Positions 1 to 7,403 are shown, counted from the first letter of the stretch. The stretch: DNA of 20,663 nt from an uncultured Lachnospiraceae bacterium (GCA_910588285.1 CAJUQB010000080.1:1-20663); one strand, 5' to 3'. Numbers and translations: made by a program. The notes: generated from the sequence alone by a model not told the origin.

Positions 1-240
1 GTCATAGAACTGCTCTTCATGGTGAAAGACCACGCCCATAGCCTCGATCTCCCCCACCACATCCCGGGATCGGAACAGGGGCTTCGTCATATCCAGATCA
101 AAAAAATGGACTGGTCTATCTCCAAGCTCTGCCAGATACCTGGCAAAATTGATGGCTATCTCGCTCTTCCCGCTCCCTGCTTCCCCAAGGAATACAAAGT
201 TTGTCTTATCTCCAATCAGCTGTCTGATGAGCTCCTTCAT
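1..240 (-). CDS. P-loop NTPase, N-terminal fragment (runs off the window)
   Basis: The first 80 codons of a gene whose remainder lies left of the window. The start is the ATG at 240, preceded by GGAGG at 246-250. The protein opens MKELIRQLIGDKTNFVF and has a clear Walker A loop, GEAGSGKSE (about residues 19-27), followed by a helix and the strand-like segment VHFFDLDMTKPLFRSRD, which resembles the switch region of MinD/CobQ/SIMIBI-type ATPases. It therefore binds and probably hydrolyses ATP or GTP, most likely in the cytoplasm; the substrate or partner cannot be told from this fragment. It has its own promoter (287-314) and is divergent from the AraC gene. The Walker A is certain; the subfamily is a guess. 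Confidence 0.75.
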   Translation of the reverse strand, partial: MKELIRQLIGDKTNFVFLGEAGSGKSEIAINFARYLAELGDRPVHFFDLDMTKPLFRSRDVVGEIEAMGVVFHHEEQFYD

Positions 241-286
241 GCGAACCTCCGGATTATGTATTATATATCTTGCACGATTTATACCT

Positions 287-314
287 ATTATAGCACATAA
301 GATTTATTTTTCAA
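287..314 (-). promoter_or_regulatory. Sigma-A-type promoter for the P-loop gene
   Basis: On the minus strand TTGAAA (309-314) and TATAAT (287-292) are separated by 16 nt. A TG one base upstream of the -10 (TGCTATAAT) makes it an extended -10. It lies about 50 nt upstream of the ATG at 240. Confidence 0.7.
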
Positions 315-385
315 TACCCGAACCATATTTTCCACAAAAATTTTGCAAAAAAAAGAATCCTTCCCTGTTTCCCGCCTATCTTGGA

Positions 386-414
386 TTTACATCCATACCC
401 GGACAGCTTATAAT
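386..414 (+). promoter_or_regulatory. Sigma-A-type promoter for the AraC regulator
   Basis: TTTACA (386-391), a 17-nt spacer and a perfect TATAAT (409-414). Transcription would start near 421, giving a leader of about 80 nt before the ATG at 501. The leader contains a small GTGC-CAT-GCAC hairpin (423-433) and the repeat copy at 436-455. Confidence 0.65.
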
Positions 415-435
415 GAGGTTGGGTGCCATGCACAG

Positions 436-455
436 CCCCATTTGTCGGACAGCTC
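436..455 (+). repeat. Third copy of the CCCCATTTGTCGG-CAGC repeat
   Basis: CCCCATTTGTCGGACAGCTC differs by one base from the sequence at the left tip of the 7021-7347 palindrome (read on the minus strand), and its first 18 nt differ by one base from the right tip (7318-7335). In all three cases it points toward the downstream gene. It may be a protein-binding site or a remnant end of the same mobile element. Only the tip is shared here; the rest of the element is absent. Confidence 0.5.
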
Positions 456-500
456 ATCTGATAATATCCCTATCATATACACATTGGAGGATTGCAAGCT

Positions 501-1397
501 ATGATCTACACAACGGACGAGGTAATCGGCCAGTCAGAATTTCCTTTTGACATTTTCGAGGGAAGCGGGGAGCCTGGCTCTGCTCCCCTGGAGACGCTGC
601 GTCTCCACAACCACCGCTGCCTGGAGATCAATTATGTCATGCAGGACGGAGGCTGCTATCACATTGGCAGCCAGAAATACGAGCTGCACACCGGAGATAT
701 CTGTATCATCAACAACCAGGAATACCATATGGCCGTCAACCAGGGCGGCCTGCTCCTAAAGGTAATTGTCTTTGACCCGGATCTGGTATGGACCGGGAAC
801 CGGACGGATTACCTCTACCTGCAGGCCTTTTTTGAGCGCAGCCAGCTGGACTCTCCCTTCCTCAAGGCCGGCCTTCCCATCACACAGGAGCTCACCCCCA
901 TTCTCTTTGACATTGACCGGGAATGGAAGGAGCAGAAGCCTGGCTATCAGCTGCTGATCAAGGCGCACCTTCTTAAGCTCCTGGCCATGATCTACCGCTT
1001 CTATGTGGAAAAGGAACACTTTTCCGGCAGCGGGACAAAGCACTGGAAAAATTATCACAGCATTGTTGAGGCAGTGGATTATATCAATGCCCACTACAGC
1101 GAGCCCCTTACCCTTGGGCAGATGGCTGGTCTGGTGCATATGAGCGAGCACTATTTTTCCAGCATGTTCAGCCAGGTAATGGAGATGCCATTTTCAAAAT
1201 ATGTACTGGAAAAACGCTTAACACAGGCAGGGATGCTTCTTAAGACCACCGATGCGTCCGTCACTGAGATCGCCCTGATGAACGGCTTTGGCTCAATTTC
1301 GTATTTCAATAAAATGTTTCGGAAAAAATATGGTCTGCCCCCCATCATGTACCGTAGGGAGCATCGCATTACGGAAAAAAGTACAACATTTCCGTAA
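501..1397 (+). CDS. AraC-family transcriptional regulator
   Basis: A 298-residue regulator with an N-terminal cupin-type effector domain (LHNHRCLEINYVMQDGG and GDICIINNQEYHMAV are the usual metal/ligand-pocket stretches) and a C-terminal double helix-turn-helix AraC domain at about residues 188-285, including the signatures LTLGQMAGLVHMSEHYFS and ASVTEIALMNGFGSISYFNK. The start is the ATG at 501 because GGAGG at 486-490 sits 10 nt upstream; the in-frame TTG at 492 is only 1 nt from it. The gene is followed 75 nt later, same strand, by the URO-D-like gene, its most likely target. TTACGGAAA/TTTCCGTAA repeats at its 3' end are candidate binding sites. The effector is probably a small sugar-like or aromatic molecule, but nothing in the sequence names it. 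Confidence 0.92.
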   Translation: MIYTTDEVIGQSEFPFDIFEGSGEPGSAPLETLRLHNHRCLEINYVMQDGGCYHIGSQKYELHTGDICIINNQEYHMAVNQGGLLLKVIVFDPDLVWTGNRTDYLYLQAFFERSQLDSPFLKAGLPITQELTPILFDIDREWKEQKPGYQLLIKAHLLKLLAMIYRFYVEKEHFSGSGTKHWKNYHSIVEAVDYINAHYSEPLTLGQMAGLVHMSEHYFSSMFSQVMEMPFSKYVLEKRLTQAGMLLKTTDASVTEIALMNGFGSISYFNKMFRKKYGLPPIMYRREHRITEKSTTFP

Positions 1398-1444
1398 AAT
1401 AGAGCAAGAAAAAACCTCCCTCTCCCAGTATACTATCCGTAACA
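1369..1444 (+). promoter_or_regulatory. Inverted repeat plus third half-site, candidate AraC operator
   Basis: A perfect 9-bp inverted repeat, TTACGGAAA (1369-1377) and TTTCCGTAA (1389-1397), covers the end of the AraC gene including its stop codon. A related TATCCGTAAC occurs at 1435-1444, next to a TATACT (-10-like, 1429-1434) that has no recognisable -35. An activator site in front of a weak promoter would fit AraC control of the next gene. No T-run follows, so it is not a normal terminator. Confidence 0.4.
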
Positions 1445-1467
1445 TGATCTTTCAGACAAGGAGGTTT
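1412..1467 (+). promoter_or_regulatory. Possible Shine-Dalgarno-sequestering stem
   Basis: AAACCTCC (1412-1419) is the exact complement of GGAGGTTT (1460-1467), which contains the ribosome-binding site of the gene at 1473. On a read-through mRNA from the AraC gene the site could be paired. On an mRNA starting after the TATACT at 1429-1434 the left arm would be missing and the site free. The pairing is 8 bp across a 40-nt loop, so it may be chance. Confidence 0.3.
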
Positions 1468-1472
1468 ATTTT

Positions 1473-2567
1473 ATGGAATTAACGTATCAGAAAAACTGGG
1501 AAACCATCAAAAAGAGGCTGACTCTTCTGTGGGACAATGAGATCCTGGACCGTCCCTGCGTGTCGGTGATGTGTCCCAAAAATGAGGAGGACCCTTACAT
1601 ACCGGTCAAGCCAACGAGCCCGGAAGATTTAAAGGAATATTATACCAACCCGGAGCTGATCCTTGCCCGGAACCTTCAGTGTTTTGATAAAACGTATTTC
1701 GGCGGAGATGCCTTTCCCTGCATCTTCCCCTATTGGGGCACCGGCGGCCATGCCAAATATTTGGGCCCCAAGGTTCAGTACCATCCCGACACGATCTGGA
1801 TTGATCCGGCTTTTACGGACTATGAGGACTTCTCCTTTGATTTTGACCTGCAGGACCAGGTCTTCCAGGCAGAGCTCGCCGCCCTGAAATATCTGGCAAA
1901 GGAAGGCATGGGCCGGTTCTTTGTGGCCCCTCCCGACAACTGCGGCAGCTACGATGCCCTCTCCCAGCTGCGGGGCGGGGAGGATTTTATCATGGATTTC
2001 CTGGAGGAGCCGGAGCTTGTAAAAAAATACGGCAACCGAATGGTGGATGTCCTCATTGCCAGCGGGAATGAATTCTTTGATGCCATCCGCGACAACAACG
2101 ACAATGGCTCTGTGCACGGCTATTACAATACCTGGTGCCCCGGCACCCACATGCAGCTGCAGTGCGACCTGTCCGTGATGATTTCCCCGGAAATGTTCCG
2201 GGAATTTATCGTGGAGGAGCTTACCCGCACCGCCGGCTGGCTGGATCACGCCATCTACCATATGGACGGCCTGGAGCAGCTCCGGCACCTGGACATGATT
2301 CTGGCCGTTCCGGGAATCGATATGATCCAGTGGGTACAGGTATCGGGCCAGCCGGACATCACCCAAAATCTGGAGCAGGTACATAAGATCCAGCAGGCTG
2401 GCAAGGGCCTTGTGGTGCAGGCATACAAGAATCAGCTTGACACCATCGTGAAGGAGATTTCTCCCTATGGGCTGGATCTGCTGGTCACGGATGCCGCCAA
2501 TCCCCAAGAGGCAGATGAAATCGTTGCTTTCGTGGCAAAGAACAGCTTCCGGAAGCGGCTGTTCTAA
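1473..2567 (+). CDS. Uroporphyrinogen decarboxylase / MtaA-superfamily protein
   Basis: A 364-residue TIM-barrel protein of the URO-D superfamily, which holds haem-pathway decarboxylases and corrinoid- or coenzyme-M-dependent methyltransferases such as MtaA and CmuA. Recognisable features are the C-terminal block YHMDGLEQLRHLDMIL then GIDMIQWVQVSGQPD, typical of the methyltransferase-like branch, and the mid-protein HGYYNTWCPGTHMQLQCDLS segment. It probably moves a methyl group or decarboxylates an unknown cytoplasmic substrate rather than making haem, because no haem genes are nearby and the partner is an AraC regulator. The start is supported by AAGGAGG at 1458-1464. No corrinoid protein is present in the window. 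The 3' end stops 1 bp from the end of the convergent permease gene. Confidence 0.75.
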   Translation: MELTYQKNWETIKKRLTLLWDNEILDRPCVSVMCPKNEEDPYIPVKPTSPEDLKEYYTNPELILARNLQCFDKTYFGGDAFPCIFPYWGTGGHAKYLGPKVQYHPDTIWIDPAFTDYEDFSFDFDLQDQVFQAELAALKYLAKEGMGRFFVAPPDNCGSYDALSQLRGGEDFIMDFLEEPELVKKYGNRMVDVLIASGNEFFDAIRDNNDNGSVHGYYNTWCPGTHMQLQCDLSVMISPEMFREFIVEELTRTAGWLDHAIYHMDGLEQLRHLDMILAVPGIDMIQWVQVSGQPDITQNLEQVHKIQQAGKGLVVQAYKNQLDTIVKEISPYGLDLLVTDAANPQEADEIVAFVAKNSFRKRLF

Positions 2568-2568
2568 G

Positions 2569-4524
2569 CTATCCCCTGACCACCGTGCGCCTGGCCACCC
2601 AAAATGCCGCCACATAATACAGCAGGTACACCAGCGCCATCACAAGGGCAATCACTCCGGCGATCACAGGAATCTGCCCGGCTAAGGCCTCCATCCTTGC
2701 GGCCTTTACGATCCGCTGGCCGATCCAGGCCACCGGGATCCCCAGAAGCAGAGGCATTACAATGGGAAACAGGAAAAAGCCAAAGGTCTGCAGAAACAGT
2801 GCACGGCTTTGCTCCCGTTCCCCTGCCCCCAGCCGGAACAGGCTCCGGTATCGCCTTCGGTCCTCCTCCAGGCCGGAAAGAATCTTCAGCGCAAGGACCG
2901 CCATGGCCAGAAACAGAAATACCGCTGCCGTAAACAGGGCCGCCACCACAAGGATGGCGCTGGTGCTGTTCTGCTCCTGGCGGCCATATTCCCGCAGGGA
3001 ATAATCGCACAGCTCCACAGCGTCCTCCCTGTCCCGATAGCCGTCAGGCTCTAAGTAGCTCAGATCCTTTTTCAGGGCCAATACATCCAGAGGCCCCTCC
3101 CTTAAATCATACACTCCAAAGCCTGCCTCCCGCTCCATATCCTCCGTCACCTCATCGGGAACCACCACATAAAAATACTGATAGCAGAACACCGGATAAT
3201 CCCCCCGGGCCTCCCGCATGGTATAGGACCTTCCTCCATGCCGGAAAACCAGTCCGTCCCAGCTGGAAAGCCCTGCCTCCGGAACGTTTGACACCACCAG
3301 GTATTCCTCTGCAAGCTCCACCTGCTCATAGCCAAGGGGTACAATCAGCCCATTAAAATCGCTCAGCTTCATGAAGCTGTCCGTAAGCCCTGTATAGCTC
3401 CTCCAGGGGGTCCGTTCATAAAAGGTGCTCTCGTTCGAGGTATACAGCTCGTAGAGACAGCGATGTGCAATCTGCCCATACCTCTGGATCACCTTCTCCC
3501 CCTGCTGCAGGGTGATCCCGGACGGAAAATTCGGATTCTCCCGATAGAGTATGTCATAGGGGAAATTACGGTCAAGCTCCGCCTCCTGGCTCACCTTCTG
3601 CACAAAAGAAATATTGGCCCCTGTCACTGCAGCGGCCAGCAGAAAGGCCAGGCAGCCCAGCATCAGAGAATTGCTGCCAAGGGTTCCGGAAAGGGCCCGC
3701 AGCACAAAAATATTGGAGCCTCTGCTGCACAGCCTTTTCTGTTTCAGCAGAAGGTGGATCACACTCCTGGACAGCCCAACATGGAACAGGATCACAGAGA
3801 CCGCGATCCCCAGGGCAATCCAGCCAAATTCGGCCTGGGAAAGCCTGCTGGTAACCACACGCTCCGCCTCCATGCCCATATAGGACAGGCCGCCAAGAAT
3901 CAGCGCCAGGGAGCCTGCAGTAACGAGAAACCACAGAACCGGATGACGGACTGTCCTTGGATAGACCTCTCCATGTAGCAGCTCATAAATCCGGATCCGT
4001 TTCAGATAGATGGCAGAGGTCAGGGAGGCCAGAAGAAAGATCCCAGCCACCAGGCCCACGGTCAATGCCAGCCCCGCCGGGGCATAGGCCGCAAGGGCAA
4101 ACCGCAGCTCCAGAAGGCGCATAATAAGGGCCGTCAGCCCCTGATAGATCAGCAGGCCTGCTGCCAGCCCGGCTATTAAGGCCAAAAGACCGATCAAGGC
4201 ATGCTCTGCCAGAAAAATCCCGAGGATCTCCCGCCGGGTCATCCCCAGGGTCAGGTACGTCCCAAACTCCCGTTTTCGCAGTTTCAGCATAAAGGATGTG
4301 GCATAGCTTAGCACAAAGGCCACAATCAGGGAGATCAGAACCACTGCCCCCACAAGGGTGCCCTTAGCCGCCTCATTGGTCTCTAAATAGCGCATCAGGT
4401 TCTCGCTGAAAATGACATTGCTGACAGCAAACAGCAGCGCCACGGTCAGGGATACGGTCATAAAATAAATCAGGTAGTTCCCTACCTGCCGCCGGACATT
4501 GCGGAGGGCAAGCTTACCTAACAT
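2569..4524 (-). CDS. Bce-type ABC transporter permease (FtsX-like)
   Basis: A 651-residue membrane protein with the BceB layout: one N-terminal helix (LIYFMTVSLTVALLFAVSNV), a group of three helices around FGTYLTLGMTRREILGIFLAEH (the FtsX domain signature), further helices, then a large extracytoplasmic domain of about 200 residues before the last three helices. In characterised Bce systems this domain contacts cell-wall-active peptide antibiotics or their lipid II-type targets, and the transporter both removes the drug and signals to the kinase. I chose the ATG at 4524 because GGGAGG at 4533-4538 is 8 nt upstream; the ATG at 4530 and GTG at 4533 are too close to it. It overlaps the ATPase gene by 11 bp, so translation is probably coupled. 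Confidence 0.9.
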   Translation of the reverse strand: MLGKLALRNVRRQVGNYLIYFMTVSLTVALLFAVSNVIFSENLMRYLETNEAAKGTLVGAVVLISLIVAFVLSYATSFMLKLRKREFGTYLTLGMTRREILGIFLAEHALIGLLALIAGLAAGLLIYQGLTALIMRLLELRFALAAYAPAGLALTVGLVAGIFLLASLTSAIYLKRIRIYELLHGEVYPRTVRHPVLWFLVTAGSLALILGGLSYMGMEAERVVTSRLSQAEFGWIALGIAVSVILFHVGLSRSVIHLLLKQKRLCSRGSNIFVLRALSGTLGSNSLMLGCLAFLLAAAVTGANISFVQKVSQEAELDRNFPYDILYRENPNFPSGITLQQGEKVIQRYGQIAHRCLYELYTSNESTFYERTPWRSYTGLTDSFMKLSDFNGLIVPLGYEQVELAEEYLVVSNVPEAGLSSWDGLVFRHGGRSYTMREARGDYPVFCYQYFYVVVPDEVTEDMEREAGFGVYDLREGPLDVLALKKDLSYLEPDGYRDREDAVELCDYSLREYGRQEQNSTSAILVVAALFTAAVFLFLAMAVLALKILSGLEEDRRRYRSLFRLGAGEREQSRALFLQTFGFFLFPIVMPLLLGIPVAWIGQRIVKAARMEALAGQIPVIAGVIALVMALVYLLYYVAAFWVARRTVVRG

Positions 4525-5278
4525 CTGCATCACCTCCCAGCGCCACCGTGGCGGCCAGGATCTCCCGGTGCAGCTCCTGACGGCTGCGCTCTCCCCGCAG
4601 AATCTCGCACCAGATTTTTCCGTCCTTCAGGAACAAGACGCGGCCCGCATAGGAAGCGGCCACCGGGTCATGGGTCACCATCAGGATCGTGGAGCCCAGC
4701 TTCTGGTTCATCATATCCAGCGTCTGCATCAACCCCCGGGCATTGCCGGAATCCAGGGCGCCGGTGGGCTCATCTGCCAGGATCAGCGCCGGGTCGGTGA
4801 TAATGGCCCGGGCGCAGGCAGCTCTCTGCTTCTGGCCGCCTGAGAGCTCAGCCGGGAACTTCTTTAGCTCATCCGAAAGCCCAAAGGCCCTGGTCATACG
4901 GTGCAATTTTTCCTGGGAGGACTGAAAGCTCTCCCTTCGCAGGTTCAGCGGCAGCAGGATATTCTCCTCCACCGTCAGGGTATCCAGCAAATTATAATCC
5001 TGGAAAATAAAACCAAGCCGATCCCTGCGAAAGGCTGCCAGGGCGTTCTCCTTCATCCTGGAGATATTTTCCCCTTCCACCCAGATCTCGCCGGAGCTGA
5101 CCTGGTCAATGGTGGAAACCACATTCAGCAGGGTGCTTTTCCCTGACCCCGAGGGCCCCATCACTGCCGTAAATTCCCTCTGCTCCACAGAGAGGGAGAC
5201 ACCGTCCAGGGCCTTGGTGACCACTGCCCTGCCGCCATAATACTTTGTTACATGACTGATTTTTAATAGTTCCTTCAT
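4514..5278 (-). CDS. Bce-type ABC transporter ATP-binding protein
   Basis: A 254-residue cytoplasmic ATPase of the MacB/LolD/BceA group: Walker A GPSGSGKST (41-49), Q-loop IFQDYNLLD (Q93), signature LSGGQ (145-149), Walker B LILADE (165-170) followed by the D-loop GALDS, and the switch histidine in VTHD (H203). It energises the permease at 2569-4524. I prefer the ATG at 5278, which has 8 nt to GGAGG (5287-5291); the in-frame ATG at 5284 has only 2. It lies 74 nt downstream of the kinase, with its own -10 and a response-regulator box in the gap, so it can be induced separately from the two-component genes. Confidence 0.93.
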   Translation of the reverse strand: MKELLKISHVTKYYGGRAVVTKALDGVSLSVEQREFTAVMGPSGSGKSTLLNVVSTIDQVSSGEIWVEGENISRMKENALAAFRRDRLGFIFQDYNLLDTLTVEENILLPLNLRRESFQSSQEKLHRMTRAFGLSDELKKFPAELSGGQKQRAACARAIITDPALILADEPTGALDSGNARGLMQTLDMMNQKLGSTILMVTHDPVAASYAGRVLFLKDGKIWCEILRGERSRQELHREILAATVALGGDADVR

Positions 5279-5301
5279 AAACATTACCTCCGTTGGATCC
5301 C

Positions 5302-5307
5302 ATTATA
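5302..5307 (-). promoter_or_regulatory. -10 element of the first Bce transporter promoter
   Basis: A perfect TATAAT on the minus strand, 24 nt from the ATPase start, without a good -35 at 16-18 nt. This is typical of a promoter that needs an activator. The T-R-ACA-N4-TGTAA box ends 45 nt upstream. Confidence 0.5.
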
Positions 5308-5352
5308 AAATAACAGCAGGGATTTTGTTCTAACGGAAGACCGTATTGTTTC

Positions 5353-5366
5353 TTACATTTTTGTTA
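5353..5366 (-). promoter_or_regulatory. BceR-type response-regulator box 1
   Basis: TAACAAAAATGTAA on the minus strand fits the TNACA-N4-TGTAA operator known for BceR-like regulators. It encodes the last residues of the kinase (T-K-M) and its TAA stop (5353-5355), so coding and operator function overlap. A near-identical box lies before the second Bce pair (19047-19060). Confidence 0.6.
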
Positions 5367-6366
5367 GATTTCCAAAGGAAAGCGTCACCCTCGTATATTC
5401 CCCCTCCACGGAAGAGAGCTCCAGGGCAATATCAAGCCACTGACACAGCTCCCTCACCAAATACAGCCCCATGCCGGTGCTGCTTCCAAGCCTTCTGCCA
5501 TTGGTTCCGGTAAAGCCCCGCTCCGTCACCCGGGAAAGCTCCTGGGAGGGAATCCCGATCCCATTATCCTCCACTGTAATTTTACCCTCCTCTGCACAGA
5601 TCCGCACCAGGCAGCCCGGACAATATTTTGCACAGTTAATCAGCAGCTGCTTCAAGAGAAAGCACAATGCCTTGGAATCCGAGTGGGCCGTAAAATCTCC
5701 CTCCGCCTCCACCTGGATCCCGGCGGCCATCAGCAGCTCCATCTGGCTCTTCACTGCTTCCCCAATCACCTCCGCGGCCTGAAACTGCCGGATCATCGTA
5801 TCCTTCTGGGCTGTGCGCAGCCTGGCATAATACAGGATGGTCTCCGTCAGGTTATCGGCCCGCTTCAGCTCTGCCCGAAGCTTCCTAAGCCTGGTGTCAA
5901 TGGCTGCCGGAGAAGCATATTTCATATCATTGCTGTTGGACAGAATCAGGGCGCAGGCTGTCAGAGGGGTTTTCAGCTCATGGATCCAGCTCTCCACATA
6001 ATCGCAATACTCCTCCTTCTCCCTCCGGGATTGCTCCACCCTGCCCACTGCCGACCGGGAAATCTCCTTCATCACCCGAAAATACCGCCGCTCCACCGGA
6101 TCGCAGGGCGCAGGCAGCACCTCCCCCAGAAGATACTTTTCCGGCATCATTTCCGCCAGCTGCTCCACCCTTCTGATCCGCCCTCTCTCAATCCAAAAGG
6201 ATGCCAGAAGCCAGGCAGATACCAGAAGCAGATACCCTGCTGCCAGCAGAAAAACCCCATCCCCCTCCAGGCCTGCAACGGCTGCCATGGCGCACAGGAG
6301 AATACCGCCGATTCCAAGAAAGCACAGGGTGATGGCCTTGGCAGACAGATATTCCCCCAGCCTCAT
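5353..6366 (-). CDS. Intramembrane-sensing histidine kinase (BceS-like)
   Basis: A 337-residue kinase with two N-terminal transmembrane helices (about residues 13-31 and 38-58) joined by only a few residues (GLEGDG). It therefore has no extracellular sensor of its own, the hallmark of kinases that sense through a partner Bce transporter. A short linker leads to the phosphoacceptor H129 in ESWIHELKTPL, then an ATPase domain with N-box LLINCAKYC, G1 VEDNGIGIP and G2 GSSTGMGLYLV. It should autophosphorylate and pass the phosphate to the regulator encoded immediately upstream, whose stop overlaps this ATG by 4 bp (ATGA, 6363-6366). The transporter pair downstream is its likely sensor. Confidence 0.92.
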   Translation of the reverse strand: MRLGEYLSAKAITLCFLGIGGILLCAMAAVAGLEGDGVFLLAAGYLLLVSAWLLASFWIERGRIRRVEQLAEMMPEKYLLGEVLPAPCDPVERRYFRVMKEISRSAVGRVEQSRREKEEYCDYVESWIHELKTPLTACALILSNSNDMKYASPAAIDTRLRKLRAELKRADNLTETILYYARLRTAQKDTMIRQFQAAEVIGEAVKSQMELLMAAGIQVEAEGDFTAHSDSKALCFLLKQLLINCAKYCPGCLVRICAEEGKITVEDNGIGIPSQELSRVTERGFTGTNGRRLGSSTGMGLYLVRELCQWLDIALELSSVEGEYTRVTLSFGNLTKM

Positions 6367-6974
6367 AACCGATACCCCACGCCCCGCACGGTACGCAGAA
6401 ACCCTTCTGCGCCAATGCCCTTCAGCTTATCCCGCAGCCGGTTCACATTGACATACAGGGTATTTTCATCAATATACAGGCTGTTCTGCCACAAATCCTC
6501 AATGATTTCCTGCCGGGTGCACAGCTCCTTTTTCATCAGGCATGCAAGGATCCTGGTCTCATTTCTGGTAAGCTCCCGGGTCTTCTCCTGATAGCCCACC
6601 ACCAGCTCCGCCAGGTTCAGCGTCAGTCCCCGCCGGTTCAGTATGGCACTGCTTTTCCGTTTTAGCAGCCTTGCAATCCGCGCCAGCAGCACCGACGAGT
6701 GGTAGGGCTTGCGGATATAGTCGTCCGCACCCACGCCGAACCCCAGGAGCTCATCCTCGGCAGAGTCCCGGGCTGTCAAGAAAATCACCGGCACATCAGA
6801 GCTTTGGCGCAGCCTTTGGCAGAGCTCAAAGCCGCTTTCCCCCGGCAGATTGACATCCAAAAGAGCCAGCTCGCAGGGCGGCTGGCTGACCACCTGATAT
6901 CCGTTGGCACAAAGCAGCAGGGCCAGTTCCTCCCTGATACTCTTGTCATCCTCCACAACTAAAATCCGTTCCAT
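6363..6974 (-). CDS. OmpR-family response regulator (BceR-like) with shortened receiver domain
   Basis: A 203-residue regulator: receiver domain with acidic pocket E8-D9-D10, phosphoacceptor D40 in LALLDVNLPG, T67 and K89 (RKP), then an OmpR/PhoB winged helix ending NVNRLRDKLKGIGAEGFLRTVRGVGYRL. It is about 12 residues shorter than usual. Between beta-2 (NGYQVV) and beta-3 (LALLD) there are only SQPPCE, where PhoB and BceR have 18 residues holding helix alpha-2. The catalytic residues and reading frame are intact, so this is an in-frame loss, not a frameshift. The start is ATG 6974, with GAGGGGAG just upstream; a longer reading frame to 7079 has no ribosome-binding site and enters the palindromic element. 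Likely targets are the two boxes at 5353 and 19047. Confidence 0.9.
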   Translation of the reverse strand: MERILVVEDDKSIREELALLLCANGYQVVSQPPCELALLDVNLPGESGFELCQRLRQSSDVPVIFLTARDSAEDELLGFGVGADDYIRKPYHSSVLLARIARLLKRKSSAILNRRGLTLNLAELVVGYQEKTRELTRNETRILACLMKKELCTRQEIIEDLWQNSLYIDENTLYVNVNRLRDKLKGIGAEGFLRTVRGVGYRL

Positions 6975-7020
6975 GGCTGCTCCCCTCTCTGTTTCTTCTG
7001 CCGTTTCGCTGCCGGCATCC

Positions 7021-7347
7021 TTGATATGAGCTGCCCGACAAATGGGGTATTTCAAAAGTGTATTTGGCAAATTGCACAAATTTTATCCCGATTTGCGACT
7101 GTGAAGGATCTTAGAGCCCCTTCATGTTCTTTCTGATTTCAGCAATTTGGCGGCATGGATGCCGCCGAAAGCCCGATCTGCGCCATGGAGGGCGCATAGA
7201 GGGCGGTTGCGTCCGGATCCATTGCCCTTCCTAAGAACATTTAGGGGGTCTTAGATTCGGAACCCGGAGCATAAGAGGGATACAATTTGTGCCATTTGCC
7301 TTACATCATTTACAAATACCCCATTTGTCGGGCAGCCTATTGATATG
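7021..7347. mobile_element. MITE-like long imperfect palindrome with terminal inverted repeats
   Basis: The tips, 7031-7052 and 7314-7335, are perfect 22-bp inverted repeats (outer part CTGCCCGACAAATGGGG). The complementarity continues inward imperfectly: GGCAAATTGCACAAATTTTA against GGCAAATGGCACAAATTGTA, and ATCTTAGAGCCCCTTCATGT against AATCTAAGACCCCCTAAATG. The centre holds two GC-rich hairpins with similar loops: GGCGGC-ATGGAT-GCCGCC (7149-7166) and TGCGCC-ATGGAG-GGCGCA (7179-7196). An 8-bp direct repeat, TTGATATG, flanks it (7021-7028 and 7340-7347) and could be a target-site duplication, although it is 2 and 4 nt away from the repeat tips. No coding capacity is seen. It fills most of the 496-bp gap between the divergent response-regulator and deacetylase genes. 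It could instead be a structured regulatory region. Confidence 0.5.
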
Positions 7348-7403
7348 CTATAGGGGATATTCTATCACACTTTTGGCCTGCCAGCAATCTTTGTGAATTT
7401 TTC

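Noticed and set aside
1629..2615. 328-codon minus-strand ORF opposite the URO-D-like gene
   Set aside because: Shadow of a conserved gene; no domain and no ribosome-binding site seen.
6975..7079. N-terminal extension of the response regulator to 7079
   Set aside because: No ribosome-binding site, and it runs into the palindromic element; the peptide before MERILVVEDD does not look like a receiver domain.
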